A stretch of 64,000 nt of DNA, from assembly GCF_964340395.1 (NCBI RefSeq), contig NC_135557.1, forward strand, positions 969,646 through 1,033,645, in the 5' to 3' direction. Shown piece after piece: positions 37,486 through 49,250 of the stretch (positions are counted from its first letter, which is position 1; the number at the start of each line of letters is the position of its first letter). The notes beneath the pieces were generated by a model. It did not search any database, was not told where the DNA came from, and saw only the letters and a program-made list of their open reading frames with translations. The DNA comes from Glandiceps talaboti (taxonomy: Eukaryota > Hemichordata > Enteropneusta > Spengelidae). The position numbers were made by a program, and so were the translations under genes.

Positions 37486-37925
37486 CTACACACGCGATAG
37501 TGCAACACCTTTGTTGAAGCTTGGTCAAAGGTCATATGAAGGTCGGGGTCAAAGCTTTATTAACCATTCAGCATGCCGATTTTTTCTCTTTGGAGTGCCG
37601 ATCTTTGTCAAAGCTTTGCACTGCTAACCTTCGTTGAAGCACGGAAGTGCCAAGGTTTTTCTAAGCTTTGCACTGCTAACCTTCGTCGAAGCATTGGAGT
37701 GCCAAGGTTTTTCGAAGTTTTTGATTGCCAATCTTTGTCGAAGCATTGGAGTACCGATCTTTGTTGAAGCTTTGGAGTACCAAACTTTGTCGAATCATTG
37801 GACTCCTAATCTTTGCCGAAGCTATGGCCTGCCAAGGTGAGTTGAAGATCTTGCAGAGCAAGGTTTGTCGAATCTACAAGGTACCAACCTTTGACTAGTC
37901 TTACACACCAATGGCAACCTTTGCA
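37486..37925. repeat. degenerate AAGCTT/CTTTG-rich repeat array, left arm
   Basis: Degenerate units containing CTTTGTCGAAGC(A/T)TT, GGAGTGCC and AAGG. The outer end CTACACACGCGATAGTGCAA recurs inverted at 44112-44135. The short open frames here are repeat artefacts. Confidence 0.75.
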
Positions 37926-38000
37926 AAAGGTTCAATAACTTTTATCTCATATAACTTTGTCAAAACCTTATTTCCTTTATTCCACCTGTTCAATATTGAT

Positions 38001-38096
38001 TTTAAAGACAGCCCATACATACTTTTTAGTGACTAAAGTACAGTATCATTATACCATGGTACCAGAATAACTAATAATGTACAGGCTGTCTTTAAA
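38001..38096. repeat. 96-bp hairpin with 13-bp inverted ends
   Basis: TTTAAAGACAGCC at 38001 and GGCTGTCTTTAAA ending at 38096 are exact inverses. It could be a tiny MITE abutting the TTAA element that starts at 38096. Confidence 0.55.
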
Positions 38097-40920
38097 GGCC
38101 AAGGTCCACTATATAAAGAGGATTATGGGTAATGTATGCATATGCGGGAAATTCAAACTGCTGTAAGGAGCACTGACTTTGCCCTCAGGTCTTCATCCCA
38201 TTTTGCACTGAAACAGTTTCACATGGCTCTCATATTTCATATATACTGTTTGTAAATATATAGTGATGCAACATGAGTAGAAATAACTGACATTGACTAA
38301 GTTTGGTAGCCAATATAGCAGGTTTACCGTCAAACTGACGCAAAATTTGTTTCAAATTTGTCTAGTAAAAACCGTTGGCCAGTTGTCAATTAGGCTTACA
38401 AGTTACACAAAGCATGATAAGACACTGTGAATGGTGCAAATAAACAACGTGCAAAATGCCAAATACCGAATGCAAACAATACAAGCGAACAAAAGAGTCT
38501 GTGTGCACTCTGTTAGCCCGATATTTTGCCTAAAATCAAGCTCACATGTGCGAACGGTACGTGAAAATGATACATTGTTACTGAAATAGAATGACATGAA
38601 ATGAAACCAAAATGTTTCTCAGTTTGATTGATGTACGTTCTGGGTTGCTACACTCCTTAGTAAAAGCACAATTTCATACAACTTTTTGTGCGCGCGACAA
38701 GTGTTTTCTGTCAAGTAGTTGTGTCGTTGGCGTACCTATACCTAGTAGGCAGTGATGTAGATAATAGCCAGTTACCTACCGGTCACAACGCCCAGCTATA
38801 ACTTATAAGTATAAACACAACAGTGTAGTTGTGGGACTGGCTAAGGAAAGTACTAAAACCTGACGACCATTGAAAAAAATTCTAAGGTCGGAAAATTAAA
38901 TATGAGTTTCTCAGAAGTACTAATAGCAAGTAAAATACCCAAAGTGTAAAAAAAAGAAGAAATAAATTCATAATTATTTGGAAAACATTTGAGGATTACG
39001 CGGTAAAACAAGACTGGCCACGCTATCGCTAGAGAAAGCCTTCGAACTAGTTTCGTAGGGACCGGACGTTGAAGGAAGCGCAAAGCGAAGTGTGAGGTCA
39101 ATGTGACATCTCATGATGTATGATGCAACAACACCACGTTTACGTAGAGTAGAACTAAATGTTTTCTAACCTTCAGCGGAAAGAAATTTTGTCGATCGGG
39201 ACACTGACTATTTTCAAATTCTTAAAACATCTGAGAAAAATGAAGAGAGGAAGCAAAATGTAGCACTGACAGACAAGATAAACGTACGGTACGTGTACAG
39301 GAGGCGAGGCACACCATGTGGTGCAAACTGGACAATGATCGTGCCTGTCACGTATATGGCATCAGATGTAATACATGTACATTGTAGCTAACCAAATATT
39401 CTTGGAATGCAGCCTTTCTTGTAACAAGAATTGGAAATTGTCAGAAACCTGAGGATTTTATGACTGAATAGATTTCGATCAAGAATTCCCATACTTTCAG
39501 TTAAATTTTCTGATGACCCTGAAGCAAGACATGTTTGAAACATTTAGTGCGACATTTGATACTGATAAACGGGTGATATAATTCATAAACAAATCTAACA
39601 TTGGCAACTCTTTTATTTCTGTAATGATCATCAAATTTCAAGGACAACTGTCTATGTTGTACACATAGATCATACATCACTGCCTAGTCTAGTTCCTATA
39701 CCTGTCGACTGTTCTCTACGATCTCTAGCTCTGTGCATGGTGTGGAGATGAACGTAACGCGAACTGACAAGACTACAAGTACAATCATGGAGGCATCATA
39801 AATATTTGTTTCATTCAAATTTGAAAGTTGAGAAATCGTATTAAATTCTTTCCAGACTTCTCAAAAATCGTTTCCATATGTTTTGGCACTATCCAGCAAT
39901 AATCCTCGTCATGTATATGACATCGACTGACATCGTAGTCAAACATACGCACGGAGACAGAGCGGAGACCAAACAAGAGTCCGTACTCACCCCATCACGA
40001 TGTATGCATTTATGCGTTTGTTTTGAAATAGCTGGGGTGGTACTCGTATACATCGGGATAACTCGGAGAAGCACATGTTTGTGATTTTATTGACTGTTTT
40101 CTGAGATGGGACATTGGGTTTGGAAATACAAGTTTAATCAATCATAAAACAGCCATAACAGATAATTTCAAAGAATTAGAACACAGAAGGAAAATAACGG
40201 GAACATCGATGACATTTCTACCAAACTCGAGATCACACGTACATGTAGCTAGCTACCTAGTGTACAGTAAGTATGGAAGTGTAAAGCTTACATTGTAGTC
40301 CGCTCTGACCTGTGCAATACTTGTGAAGTTAATTTTGAAGTTTTCACGATTATGTTGTCAAAACACGACCTACATGTAATCTGTAAAAAAATTCTCATCT
40401 ATGTAACGATTTTGGTGTGGTAATGATTGACCAAATGCCGACCCTAGTGTGTACGTGTGCAACTGTAATCTAGTACCTTGTACAAATGATACAAGTAACT
40501 AAGTTTGTTTGTACCCAAGAATTTCAGTTTACAATTTCAATGATACAAATTGTCACTGTGTAATGTTTGGATCGTGTTAGAACAGGTCCCTCAAAATATA
40601 ATTTTTCGGGTTATAATTTGTATGTATAAGTTTATAGAAATACGTGTTTCACCCAGACTGGGTGTCTGGCCGTACGTACGCACCAGAAAAAAACGTAGCA
40701 GAAACACTGCCACTACACTAGACTTGAAAAAAAAATATAACAAGGGACTCTTCGGATTACGCAAGAACAACATGTAACCAATATGTGTGAACAGCCACTA
40801 ATATGTTGATAAACTACCTGGGTCGGATTTACCAAATGCTCCTCCCAGATAAACAAACGTATCCCGTTGCGCAAACCTACTTCCGTAGCATGGGCACATA
40901 GCCTGGTTGAACCTTGGCCT
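38096..40920. mobile_element. TTAA-flanked nonautonomous element
   Basis: TTAA lies at 38092-38095 and 40921-40924. The ends AGGCCAAGGTCCA and the inverse of AGGCCAAGGTTCA match with one difference. The interior (2.8 kb) has no convincing coding region. A TTAA duplication fits piggyBac or Kolobok. The inverted repeat is short, and the flanks also form an inverted pair, so an origin by nested inversion is possible. Confidence 0.45.
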
Positions 40921-40989
40921 TTAAATCAAAGTGTGAGAAAGCAGGAAATAAGGCATTGGCAAAGTGTCTACAAGATAAAAGTCACTGAA

Positions 40990-42310
40990 CTTTAAAATTA
41001 AACTAAATACTCCTTTTATGCTGCATGTCCTTGAACATGCTGTTTTCTGTTTTTGTACTTTATTTATATCACCAACATGGTTGGTGTGGATGTAGTATTT
41101 GACTTACATTTTACTGTTTATTGTTACAAATACAAATATACTTTTACACAATGGCTATCCAGACTTTTACTAATTTTCACATTTTTTTTACTCTTTAGAT
41201 GAATGTCACAAGTGAACAACAAACAGAAAGTTGAACTAACCTAAACTGCAGTCTTTGGCCAAATATACAATTCTCTTGCTATGTGTTTCATCTCTATATT
41301 CCTAGATGTCTCATTTTATATTTGTACCTCAAAGTCTACCACCATACATACAGTTTAATTAAATAAACTCTGCATGTATTAAACATGTATTAAACCTTTT
41401 ACAAATTAATTAGTTACAAACATGGACTTAGTATTATATTATTGTTTAATCTTTTTTTAAGTAGAAAAACATAGTTGATTCATTAATTTATAATAGCAAA
41501 TAAACACAACTTTTTTATGGCCACTTTGAATTTTCTCGTTTGTTCATGCCATGAATTTCCATGTGTTGAGTTCAAGGACACATATAATTTGGGGTATTTG
41601 TGAAAGAGACCAAACAATATGATTTACCTTTTTATTTCTTACATATAATCAGGTCCTTCAATTATTACCCAGTTGTTGCACAAATAAAACTAATAAAATA
41701 TAGTGTCTATCCCATTCATGCAAAGTCTGGTAACTGGTGGGAAAATAAGTTCACATGTTATAATGTATAGAAGCTGTTGGTGTAAAAACATTTTTATATT
41801 TTGAGAAAATTAAATTCTGGCTTTGCCTTGGTGGCTGCTAAATTAAGAATACATTTGGTTGTGCAATATAATATGGTCTGACATCTCCACAAATACAGAA
41901 TAAGCTATAGAATGGTTATAAAAAAAAGTGTTATTAAAAAAATAATGTAGAATTGTTTACATCTTGTGACACGAGTGTGTAACAATTTGTCATAATTTTG
42001 TGTGTATCTACATGTATGTTATTGATGAGTTTATTTCAAGAGCTAATTGGTAATGTTTTGGTCGTGTTTTTTATCACTCCATTTTGATATGTTTATGCTT
42101 TCTTTTCTTTTGGTTAGTTAATTTCTTTCATTGAATTCATTGGGTAACTGAATGTATTTTATTTTTTCTAATACATGTAGTGTACCTACCCATTTATATT
42201 TACATGTAATAATCACATACAGGTCACTTCATTCCCACACTGGCTTCAATTCTTTAGTGGTTTTCTTCAAACCACATATCATTTATGATGAATACATCTC
42301 ACTGGCATAG

Positions 42311-42363
<53 letters not shown>

Positions 42364-42602
42364 ACCAAGATTTGTTTCTCAAGAACAACATGCAAAATGA
42401 TTTACTTCAACACTGATTGATATGATTCCACACTGTATATTTTTTAATCATGGCGAATAAATTACATTTTCATGATTTTTGAAACTACCTCCCTTTATCA
42501 AAGCCGTTCTAAAACTGACAGAATATGATATATAAATACCTATCGTCTGAATATCAACCATCCATTGATAATTTGACCTGGTTTCACGTACATTCATCAC
42601 AT
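40990..42602. other. AT-rich DNA without visible genes
   Basis: No exon or ORF of note. It includes a CA microsatellite at 42313-42361. Confidence 0.5.
42313..42361. repeat. (AC)24 microsatellite
   Basis: Uninterrupted alternating AC of 49 bases. Confidence 0.98.
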
Positions 42603-43238
42603 CAGGGGCGCGTTCGGTAGTCAAAACATTTTGTCATTGTTTGGCCAGGGCGCCCTGGCCCTGTGCCGACTGTATTTTGCATGTTGCGTGTGAAAAACAA
42701 AAGATGGTGGCACATTCAAACAGAAGATTGTCGCATTTTGTGTACATTCAGCACTCATCACTGAAAAGACAATGCGCATAGTTAAATCACACCTTTGCAG
42801 TACTGTCAGGATGCTAGAATGCCTAAAAAAGGCCTGTTATTTATGCATACACTATTTTTACACTAACGAAGTGATCTTTGACCTGTGACCTGACCCCAAG
42901 TTTATCTTGCATCACTCAATGTACGTCAAATCAACCGTACCATTATCCCGACGGGTATTCGTATTTCTAAATACCGTTGCCAATTGTAAATGACCAATTC
43001 CATGAACTTTTTTGCAGTGCTGAATCAAAACTAATGTGCACTAAGTAATCCTACACAAAAACTCAAGTTCGCCAATGAAGTGAGAATTCGTGGCCGCCAT
43101 CTTGGCTTTTGGCGAGTCACCTCCCTCTTTTGCCTTCCTTCGTCCCGGGTCGCCCGCAAAAAACTATGACAATTAGTCGTTTGGGAACAAAACGTTTTGA
43201 AACGTTCGCGGGCGCTTTGTCTACCGAATGCGCCCCTG
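42603..43238. mobile_element. hAT-like MITE
   Basis: The ends CAGGGGCGCGTTCGGTAGTC and the inverse of CAGGGGCGCATTCGGTAGAC match with two differences. The CAGGGG start is typical of hAT elements. An 8-bp target duplication is not evident; only AT flanks both sides. The 636-bp interior contains a DR1-type hormone-response motif, a CCGCCATCTTGG motif and a GC-rich right half. No transposase. Confidence 0.65.
42879..42891 (-). promoter_or_regulatory. DR1-type nuclear-receptor motif in the MITE
   Basis: Read on the minus strand this is AGGTCACAGGTCA, a perfect direct repeat of AGGTCA with one spacer base, the consensus for RXR/HNF4-type receptors. Occupancy is unknown. Confidence 0.4.
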
Positions 43239-43599
43239 ATGTACAGGCCGTCTGTTGCAACGCAAGTGTCGTCTGCTTCAATTTGGCCGACTAACGTGTA
43301 CACAATTCCATTTCCAATTCCACAGCAGTCATCTTATTTCCATAATTTCATACCGTATCACCGTGTTCAGTTGGGAGCTCGGAGGTCGATGTCGTGACGC
43401 CGCCAACGCTGTTGCGACTGTTTTGATATGCATGTGCTGGCTGTGAGCCAAAAAAGGGTCAAAAAGATTTGTGTCTGTCATACTGATTGGTCAGCTTTCT
43501 GAGACATGATCTGAGAGGTCATACCAGTAATTGATATTTCCAATGCACGGATATATAAAGTTACGTTACAAAGTTGTCGACGTGGTCGCTAATTCCATC

Positions 43600-44135
43600 A
43601 AATTTTACGTTTAAAATGCATACGGACGAATATTCTTTCCAGAAGCATTTCGTTTTAAACCTTTGAAAATAAGCTTCGTAACAAGTTTTACTCACAAACT
43701 TCTGCCTAAGCTTAATTATAAATTTTCACCGAATGTTCTTCCGAGGCAACTTCATATAACCTTTGAAAGTAAGCTTCATAACTAGTTGCGAATACAAACC
43801 TCAGTCGAAGCTTCATTACAAATCTTTACCGAAGGTTCTTCCGCGGCAACTTAGTTTGACCTTGGAAAATAAGCTTCCAAAATGGTTTTATCCACAAACC
43901 TCTTTCAAAGCTTCATTACAAATCTTTATTGAAGGTTCTTCGGAGACAACTTAGTTTAACCTTTGAAAGTAAGCTTCACATAAGCTTTACCGACAAACCT
44001 TGGTCTAAACTTCAGAGAAAACATTAATTGAAGCTTTATCGAAAAAAAGATTTGAACAAGCTTGACAGTGAACCTTCAAGCGACCTTTGAGTGTCACGAA
44101 GGTTTGGCAAAGGTGTTGCACTATCGTGTGTGTAG
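43600..44135. repeat. degenerate AAGCTT-rich repeat array, right arm
   Basis: Units of roughly 80 bp contain CCTTTGAAARTAAGCTTC, ACAAACCT, GAAGCTTCATTACAAATCTT and GAAGGTTCTTC; about five to six copies. It is related in inverse orientation to the array at 37486-37925. Confidence 0.8.
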
Positions 44136-44488
44136 TAGTAAGATTAAATCTAAAACTACCTTTGGTGTTGTGGTGGCAGGTTTTTCTGTCCATCGTTTCC
44201 ATCTATATAGAGCTGGATTAGGGTGATCCATGACTTCAAATAGCTTACTGACGAACAATGAATGTTTAGTCAAGTTGTGAACACTGGAACGTCAGTACGC
44301 AGACGTAGACAGTCTGATGGGGGCAGCCATCTTGGATAGTTCCCATGATGCACTGTTATATATACATCCGCCAGACTCAAGTAACAATGGGGGGGGGGGG
44401 GGTACGGCGTTATCAGCTTGAAGCTTGGTCAAAGATCATATGAAGGTCGGGGTATGGCGTAGAATGCCTGCCAATATTCGAAAATACA
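44136..44488. other. unique DNA with a displaced repeat fragment
   Basis: Includes a 14-G run at 44389-44402. At about 44419-44456 there is a copy of GAAGCTTGGTCAAAGATCAT, the same fragment as at 37512-37549 and in the same orientation. Confidence 0.5.
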
Positions 44489-47287
44489 ATACTGCAATGA
44501 CTATATGCAATACTACAATGACTATATGCAATACTGCAATGACTATATGCGATATGACTATATGAGATGACTATGTGCGATATGACTACATGAGGTGACT
44601 ACATGCGATATGACTACATGCGATGTGACTACATGAGATGACGACATGCGATATGACATGAGATGACTACATGCGATATGACTACATGAGGTGACTACAT
44701 GCGATGTGACTACATGAGATGACTACATGCGATATGACTACATGAGATGACTACATGCGATATGACTACATGCGACATGACTACATGAGATGACTATATG
44801 CAATACTGCGATGATGACATGATATGCGGCGATTTTGTAATGACGTTATGCCATTCGTAGATTATTCAATACGCATAATACGAGTATTAATATGAAACAG
44901 GCTAGGGAGTACTCCTCAGCATGTTGCACGTGGTAAGAGGTGGACCATTTGATATCCTGGGGGGGGGGGGGGCTTGGAAGATTTTTGGGGGAAAAAGATG
45001 CCAAATGGATTTGCTTGAAAAAAAAATCCGGATATGAGAGGGTTATGGAAAAAAAAGATGGACCACTGCTGCTAGAAAAAAAATGTCTTGGCAGGGAAAT
45101 GATGCACAGGTTCGAGTATACTGTTCAAATTGCTCGTACCTCGCCAACCAGGACACTTGTCAAATCATGACAAACAGTTTCAAACACATGTCAGGGACCA
45201 GTCAGTTTCGTTAGCCTGTGGTACATATAATATTTGTTCTTGTCTCTGTTTCTTTCATAAATGGTTTAAATATTACTTCATGTAAGGGTTCAAACATAAC
45301 TATACATAAAAAATATACATATAATACATGTATTACCTAGCTACCACACTAGTTACAGAACATGCCATGTAAGTGTTTGGCTGTTTCACAATCAGTGCTT
45401 CACTTATCTTACACTTTGGGGCAAAAGTGAACTTGAAGGTTTTGTAATGGTAACCTTCATACTATTGGATAGTTTATAAAAGAACTTAATCTAAATTGTT
45501 CTAGTCTCTTCAGTATGAATTTGTCAAAAGGGATGCTATACTTCCTATTTCAGACACTACATGTATCGACACCACAACTCAAATTCAAGTTTATATTGTA
45601 CACAAGGTATGACCTCCTAAAGTGCTCTAACACATCAGTAACTTTACTATAAATGCAATATCAATGACCCTATACCAATGTTACAGGCCCACTTTTATAA
45701 CATGGAAAACTTATGTAAAAAGTTATATTTACTTTAGCTTTTCGATGTTTGGCAATATATATCTCAGAGGCTATGAATAACCTAAAAATCGCCTAAATAG
45801 AAACAAAAAACTGCAGATCTGGCGGGGGGGGGCCTTGGACTCCATCACCCCAGAGGCCACTCATTCGTTAAACCAACAATAAGATTCACCAAAATTGGTA
45901 AAAAAAAAAAACTTGAAAAGCTTCTAGGGGAGATCCCCTAGGACCCCCCCCCCCCCCCCATAAGAGGTAGACATGTCCAAGCCTCAAATCAAAGTTCTTC
46001 CCTCCACCTCTTACTGTCAAGATGCTATGAAATTTTATTTCAAAAATGTTTCAACCATGTGTAGTTGCTTTTTACATGTTAGAGCTGTCTTGTAAAGCTT
46101 GCAAATTATTGTCTGAAAGTGTCTGTGAATAGCATAAACATTGCTTGAGAAGTAAAAAACCTCGAGGGCTTCTAGGGGGACCCCCGAGAACCCCCCGTAA
46201 GAGGTAGACATGTTCCAGTCTCAAATCAAACTTCTTTCCTCCAACTCTTACTGTCAAGATGCTATGAAACTTTATTCAAAAATGTTTCAACCTCACAGAG
46301 TTGCTTTTTACATGTTAGAGCTGTCTTGTAAAATTTGTAAATTATTGTCTGAAAGTGTCTGTGAATAGCCTAAACATTGCCTTTAGAAGTAAAAATCATC
46401 CAGGCCGTTTTCTAGGGGGAGACCGGCTAGAACCCCCCCCCCCCCCATTCACAGACACTCGCACAAGAGGTGGACATATCCCAGTCTCAAAGCTCTTCCC
46501 TCTACAACTTACTGTCAGATGCTATGAAACTTTATTCAGGGGGGGGGGGGTCAGTGACTTTTTGTCGGCCCAATGGAAAAAAACACTGACACCCCCCCCC
46601 ATCCCCCAATCTGGAGAAACTGACCGGTCTATCTGAATGTTTGAGCTCACCAATCAAGTTTCCGATTTGTATTTGCAGTGTGTCACCATACCATGGCATG
46701 CTTATTTAATTGAAAATCAAACATGTATGAAATATGTAGTTTTTTAAATATAATATGTGTGTGATAGAACAGCATCTTTTTACTCTCTCTATTACCGTGT
46801 GCCAAAACCAAACAGAAAATTGTGGCAACAAATGTAGGTGTTCAACATTGACGTAAAAAAAATCCGGATATCTCAAAGAAGCAAAGAAAAAAAAAGTTGC
46901 CAGCATAGGAAAAGGAGACAAAAATAATTCTCAGGCAAGCAGGTGGGAAAAAAAATAATGACTCTCCACCAATCTTCCAAGCCCCCCAGGATATCGAATG
47001 GTCTACCCCTTATGCATATTGAATAATCTACGAATGGCATAACGTCATTACAAAATCGCCGCATATCATGTCATCATCTCGCATCGCAGTATTGCATGTA
47101 GTCATCTAATGTAGTCATATCGCATGTAGTCACCTCATGTAGTCATATCGCATATATTCATCTCATGTAGTCATATCGCATGTAGTCACCTCATGTAGTC
47201 ATATCGCATGTAGTCATCTCATGTAGTCACATCGCATGTAGTCACCTCATGTAGTCATATCGCATGTAGTCATCTCATGTAGTCATG
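44489..47287. mobile_element. foldback element with minisatellite arms
   Basis: Left arm: an array of GACTACATGCGATATGACTA-type units (44489-44820), then unique DNA including ATATGCGGCGATTTTG and GATATCCTGGGGGG. Right arm: the same two segments inverted (about 46860-47070 unique, 47070-47287 array). The arms are about 0.4-0.5 kb and enclose about 1.8 kb. The left arm has about 60 extra bases near 44880-44935. No transposase is seen. Long inverted arms made of short tandem repeats are typical of foldback-type elements. Confidence 0.75.
45921..46550. repeat. about 245-bp tandem repeat, three units, each with a C tract
   Basis: Units start near 45921, 46169 and 46411 with CTTCTAGGGGG, pass a C tract (16, 6 and 14 bases), then AAGAGGT(A/G)GACAT and CTTACTGTCAAGATGCTATG. 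They form the loop of the foldback element. Confidence 0.85.
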
Positions 47288-47677
47288 TGTGTCATTTAGA
47301 TTTATTGTCATGTGTGCATCATTCGCCTTGTGTGTGCGTCATTTATAGTCACGAGCACAGGGCACGTATTATTGCTTAGATTGCCGCCCTGGATCGCCGT
47401 TTTCTAAGGAAAATATCGTACGAATCCTGCTGCTACAAATGTGTCAATCTCTAAAGAGCGGAAATGTTTTTTCCTTACTTACAGGTAGGAATATATAGTC
47501 AAAAGGTTGTTATATCTAGTCTGTAGACAGGAAAACAACAATCTAAGAAATATTACACGCCCCTGTGGTCATACGTGCATTACTTGCCTTATGTGTGTCA
47601 TTTATTTCCATACGCTAGTCATTTGCCATAAGATGTGTGTCATTTGCTCTTACGCATACATAATTAATTTTGTGTGT
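47288..47677. other. GTGTGTCATTT-rich unique DNA
   Basis: Scattered copies of GTGTGTCATTT occur but there is no regular array. No gene seen. Confidence 0.4.
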
Positions 47678-47793
47678 CACTTACGTTAGACTGTAAGATA
47701 CGTCCTGACGTTCCGCCCTCACCGGCGTGGGAGGGGTTGGCTGAAGTGTGAGGGCGCCCCATCACGGCGTACCTTACAGACTACACTTACGTT
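47678..47793. mobile_element. 96-bp MITE with 10-bp target duplication
   Basis: CACTTACGTT at 47678-47687 is repeated exactly at 47784-47793. Between them lies a hairpin whose ends AGACTGTAAGATACG and the inverse of AGTCTGTAAGGTACG pair imperfectly, and both arms contain GCCCTCAC. A duplication of 9-10 bp suggests a Mutator-like origin. Confidence 0.7.
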
Positions 47794-47859
47794 CATCATC
47801 ATCACACATCATGATCAAATGTTGACGAATAATAAAAAGTAAGTACCCATGAGAAGACA

Positions 47860-48935
47860 CTTAACACTCTAAGCCGTCAGATGTAGGTGATGTACACTTG
47901 ATATCTTGTATATGTAATAGAAATTGCCTTGAATGACAGCCACAAAAGCCAGACGATAGTACTTTCAGTTGGTCATTATATGTATAGACTATTTATAGAA
48001 CTTGTGGTATATTTTATTTCATTTATTTCATTCATCTAGATTAACTGGTATATACCGAGTACCGTTATGATATGGCAAGTCGGGCAAAAAAGTCCCCTGA
48101 ACGTTAGATCCTTGATATTTTTATTGTCCATTCCTAATCCCAATGATATGATGTACAGGGTTGGTAGAACTTCACTGAGCTCTGTTGAAATGTGGCGCAT
48201 GAAATATTGAATCTAACGTCCATATTATCTAGTCAATGCTAGGGGTATCATTGCTGCCAAGCAATTCTTTGTCGCTTCCTTTGAGTTGCCATACATACCC
48301 TTTTATATACAATAGGCCACAGTGTTTCCTTTATTTTTATTTATTACTTTTATTTATTTATTTATTTATTTTTTTTTGGGGGGGGGGGGGGGGCAAGTTT
48401 AATACACACACTCACAATGCTTGACAGCCAATAGTGAGGAGTTATGAGGGTATGGTGCCATTATAACTCTCAAACATGAAAACCTATAGTTTGTGTTGGT
48501 GTTGGTGTAAAAATAACTTGAATATGACACAGGGCGAACATGACGAATGCAGGTGGAGACGCGGGAAGGATGGCGAATGCAGATGAAGACGCAGCGAAGA
48601 TGATGAATGCAAACGGAGACGTGGTGAAATTGGTGACAGTGGTGGAAGTGCGAAATTTGTGTCTGTGGATGTTAAGTATGAGAGAAAGTCCATAGCCAGG
48701 CAAGTGAAAATAATCCAAACTACCGACCCTCTGACCTAACCTAACCTGAGGACAACCCAAAATGAGAAGAAAAAGAAAAAAGATGAACCGTTTGTGTATA
48801 TGTAATATGTGGTCATGCGTAGTGATGGCAAAAAAGGACCGAGGCGTGAGGTAGTTGATGGCGATGATGATGAAAATACGGGTAGTATTTGAAATGTGTA
48901 GGTTGGAGAGGGGGTTATAAGAACAACAGTCACTC
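47860..48935. repeat. dispersed repeat, copy 1
   Basis: Diverged direct copy of 50490-51605. Shared landmarks are AGAAATTGCCTTGAA, CTAGTCAATGCTAGGGGT, GCCAAGCAATTCTTTG, a poly-T/poly-G junction, AAATATGACRC and the end CACTCAT. No coding content; the reading frames on the minus strand are low-complexity. Confidence 0.75.
48378..48393. repeat. 16-base G tract
   Basis: Follows a T-rich run within the dispersed repeat; the second copy has a shorter tract at about 50947-50953. Confidence 0.95.
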
Positions 48936-49250
48936 ATTCATTCATTCATACTTAGAAAAGTAAAAGCATTTTAATTTCACAAGATTTTGATAATCATTTT
49001 CTTTGGCCTTTGTAACCATCTATTCTTTTGTTATAGTTCCATGCTAATGTTATAAAAAAATAGTATAAAAATTAAAATTACTGAAAATGTAACATGTAAA
49101 ATTAACTATATATGCAGTGTGCGTGAACAAAAAGAGTGTTTCCTGTCAACAGATGGGCAGGACATTGTGTTTTTATATTTGTCAGGGGGGGGGGGGATTG
49201 TTTGTGGATGAATTGCAGGGGGGGGGTCACTATTTTTAAGTACAACATGA

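Larger units (their letters stand above)
37486..44135. mobile_element. possible large inverted-repeat element
   Basis: A 24-bp end (CTACACACGCGATAGTGCAA plus CACC) at 37486 is repeated in inverse orientation at 44135 with one mismatch. Just inside each end is an AAGCTT/CTTTG-rich degenerate array. A second inverted pair lies at about 37925-37990 and 40930-40990 (GGAAATAAGG, GATAAAAGT). No clear target duplication was found and there is no transposase. It could be a composite or foldback element or an old inverted duplication with later insertions. Confidence 0.35.

Noticed and set aside
43031-43446. Possible promoter or first exon around CCGCCATCTTGG
   Set aside because: The region lies in or next to a hAT-like MITE with matching CAGGGGCG ends, so the GC-rich motif belongs to the element.
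44940-46921. Short frames around poly-G/poly-C tracts
   Set aside because: They lie inside the foldback element, depend on homopolymer length and show no domain.
48470-48937. 155-codon minus-strand frame in the dispersed repeat
   Set aside because: Low-complexity Ser/Ala/Phe-rich translation of GA-rich repeats; the second copy of the repeat does not keep the frame.
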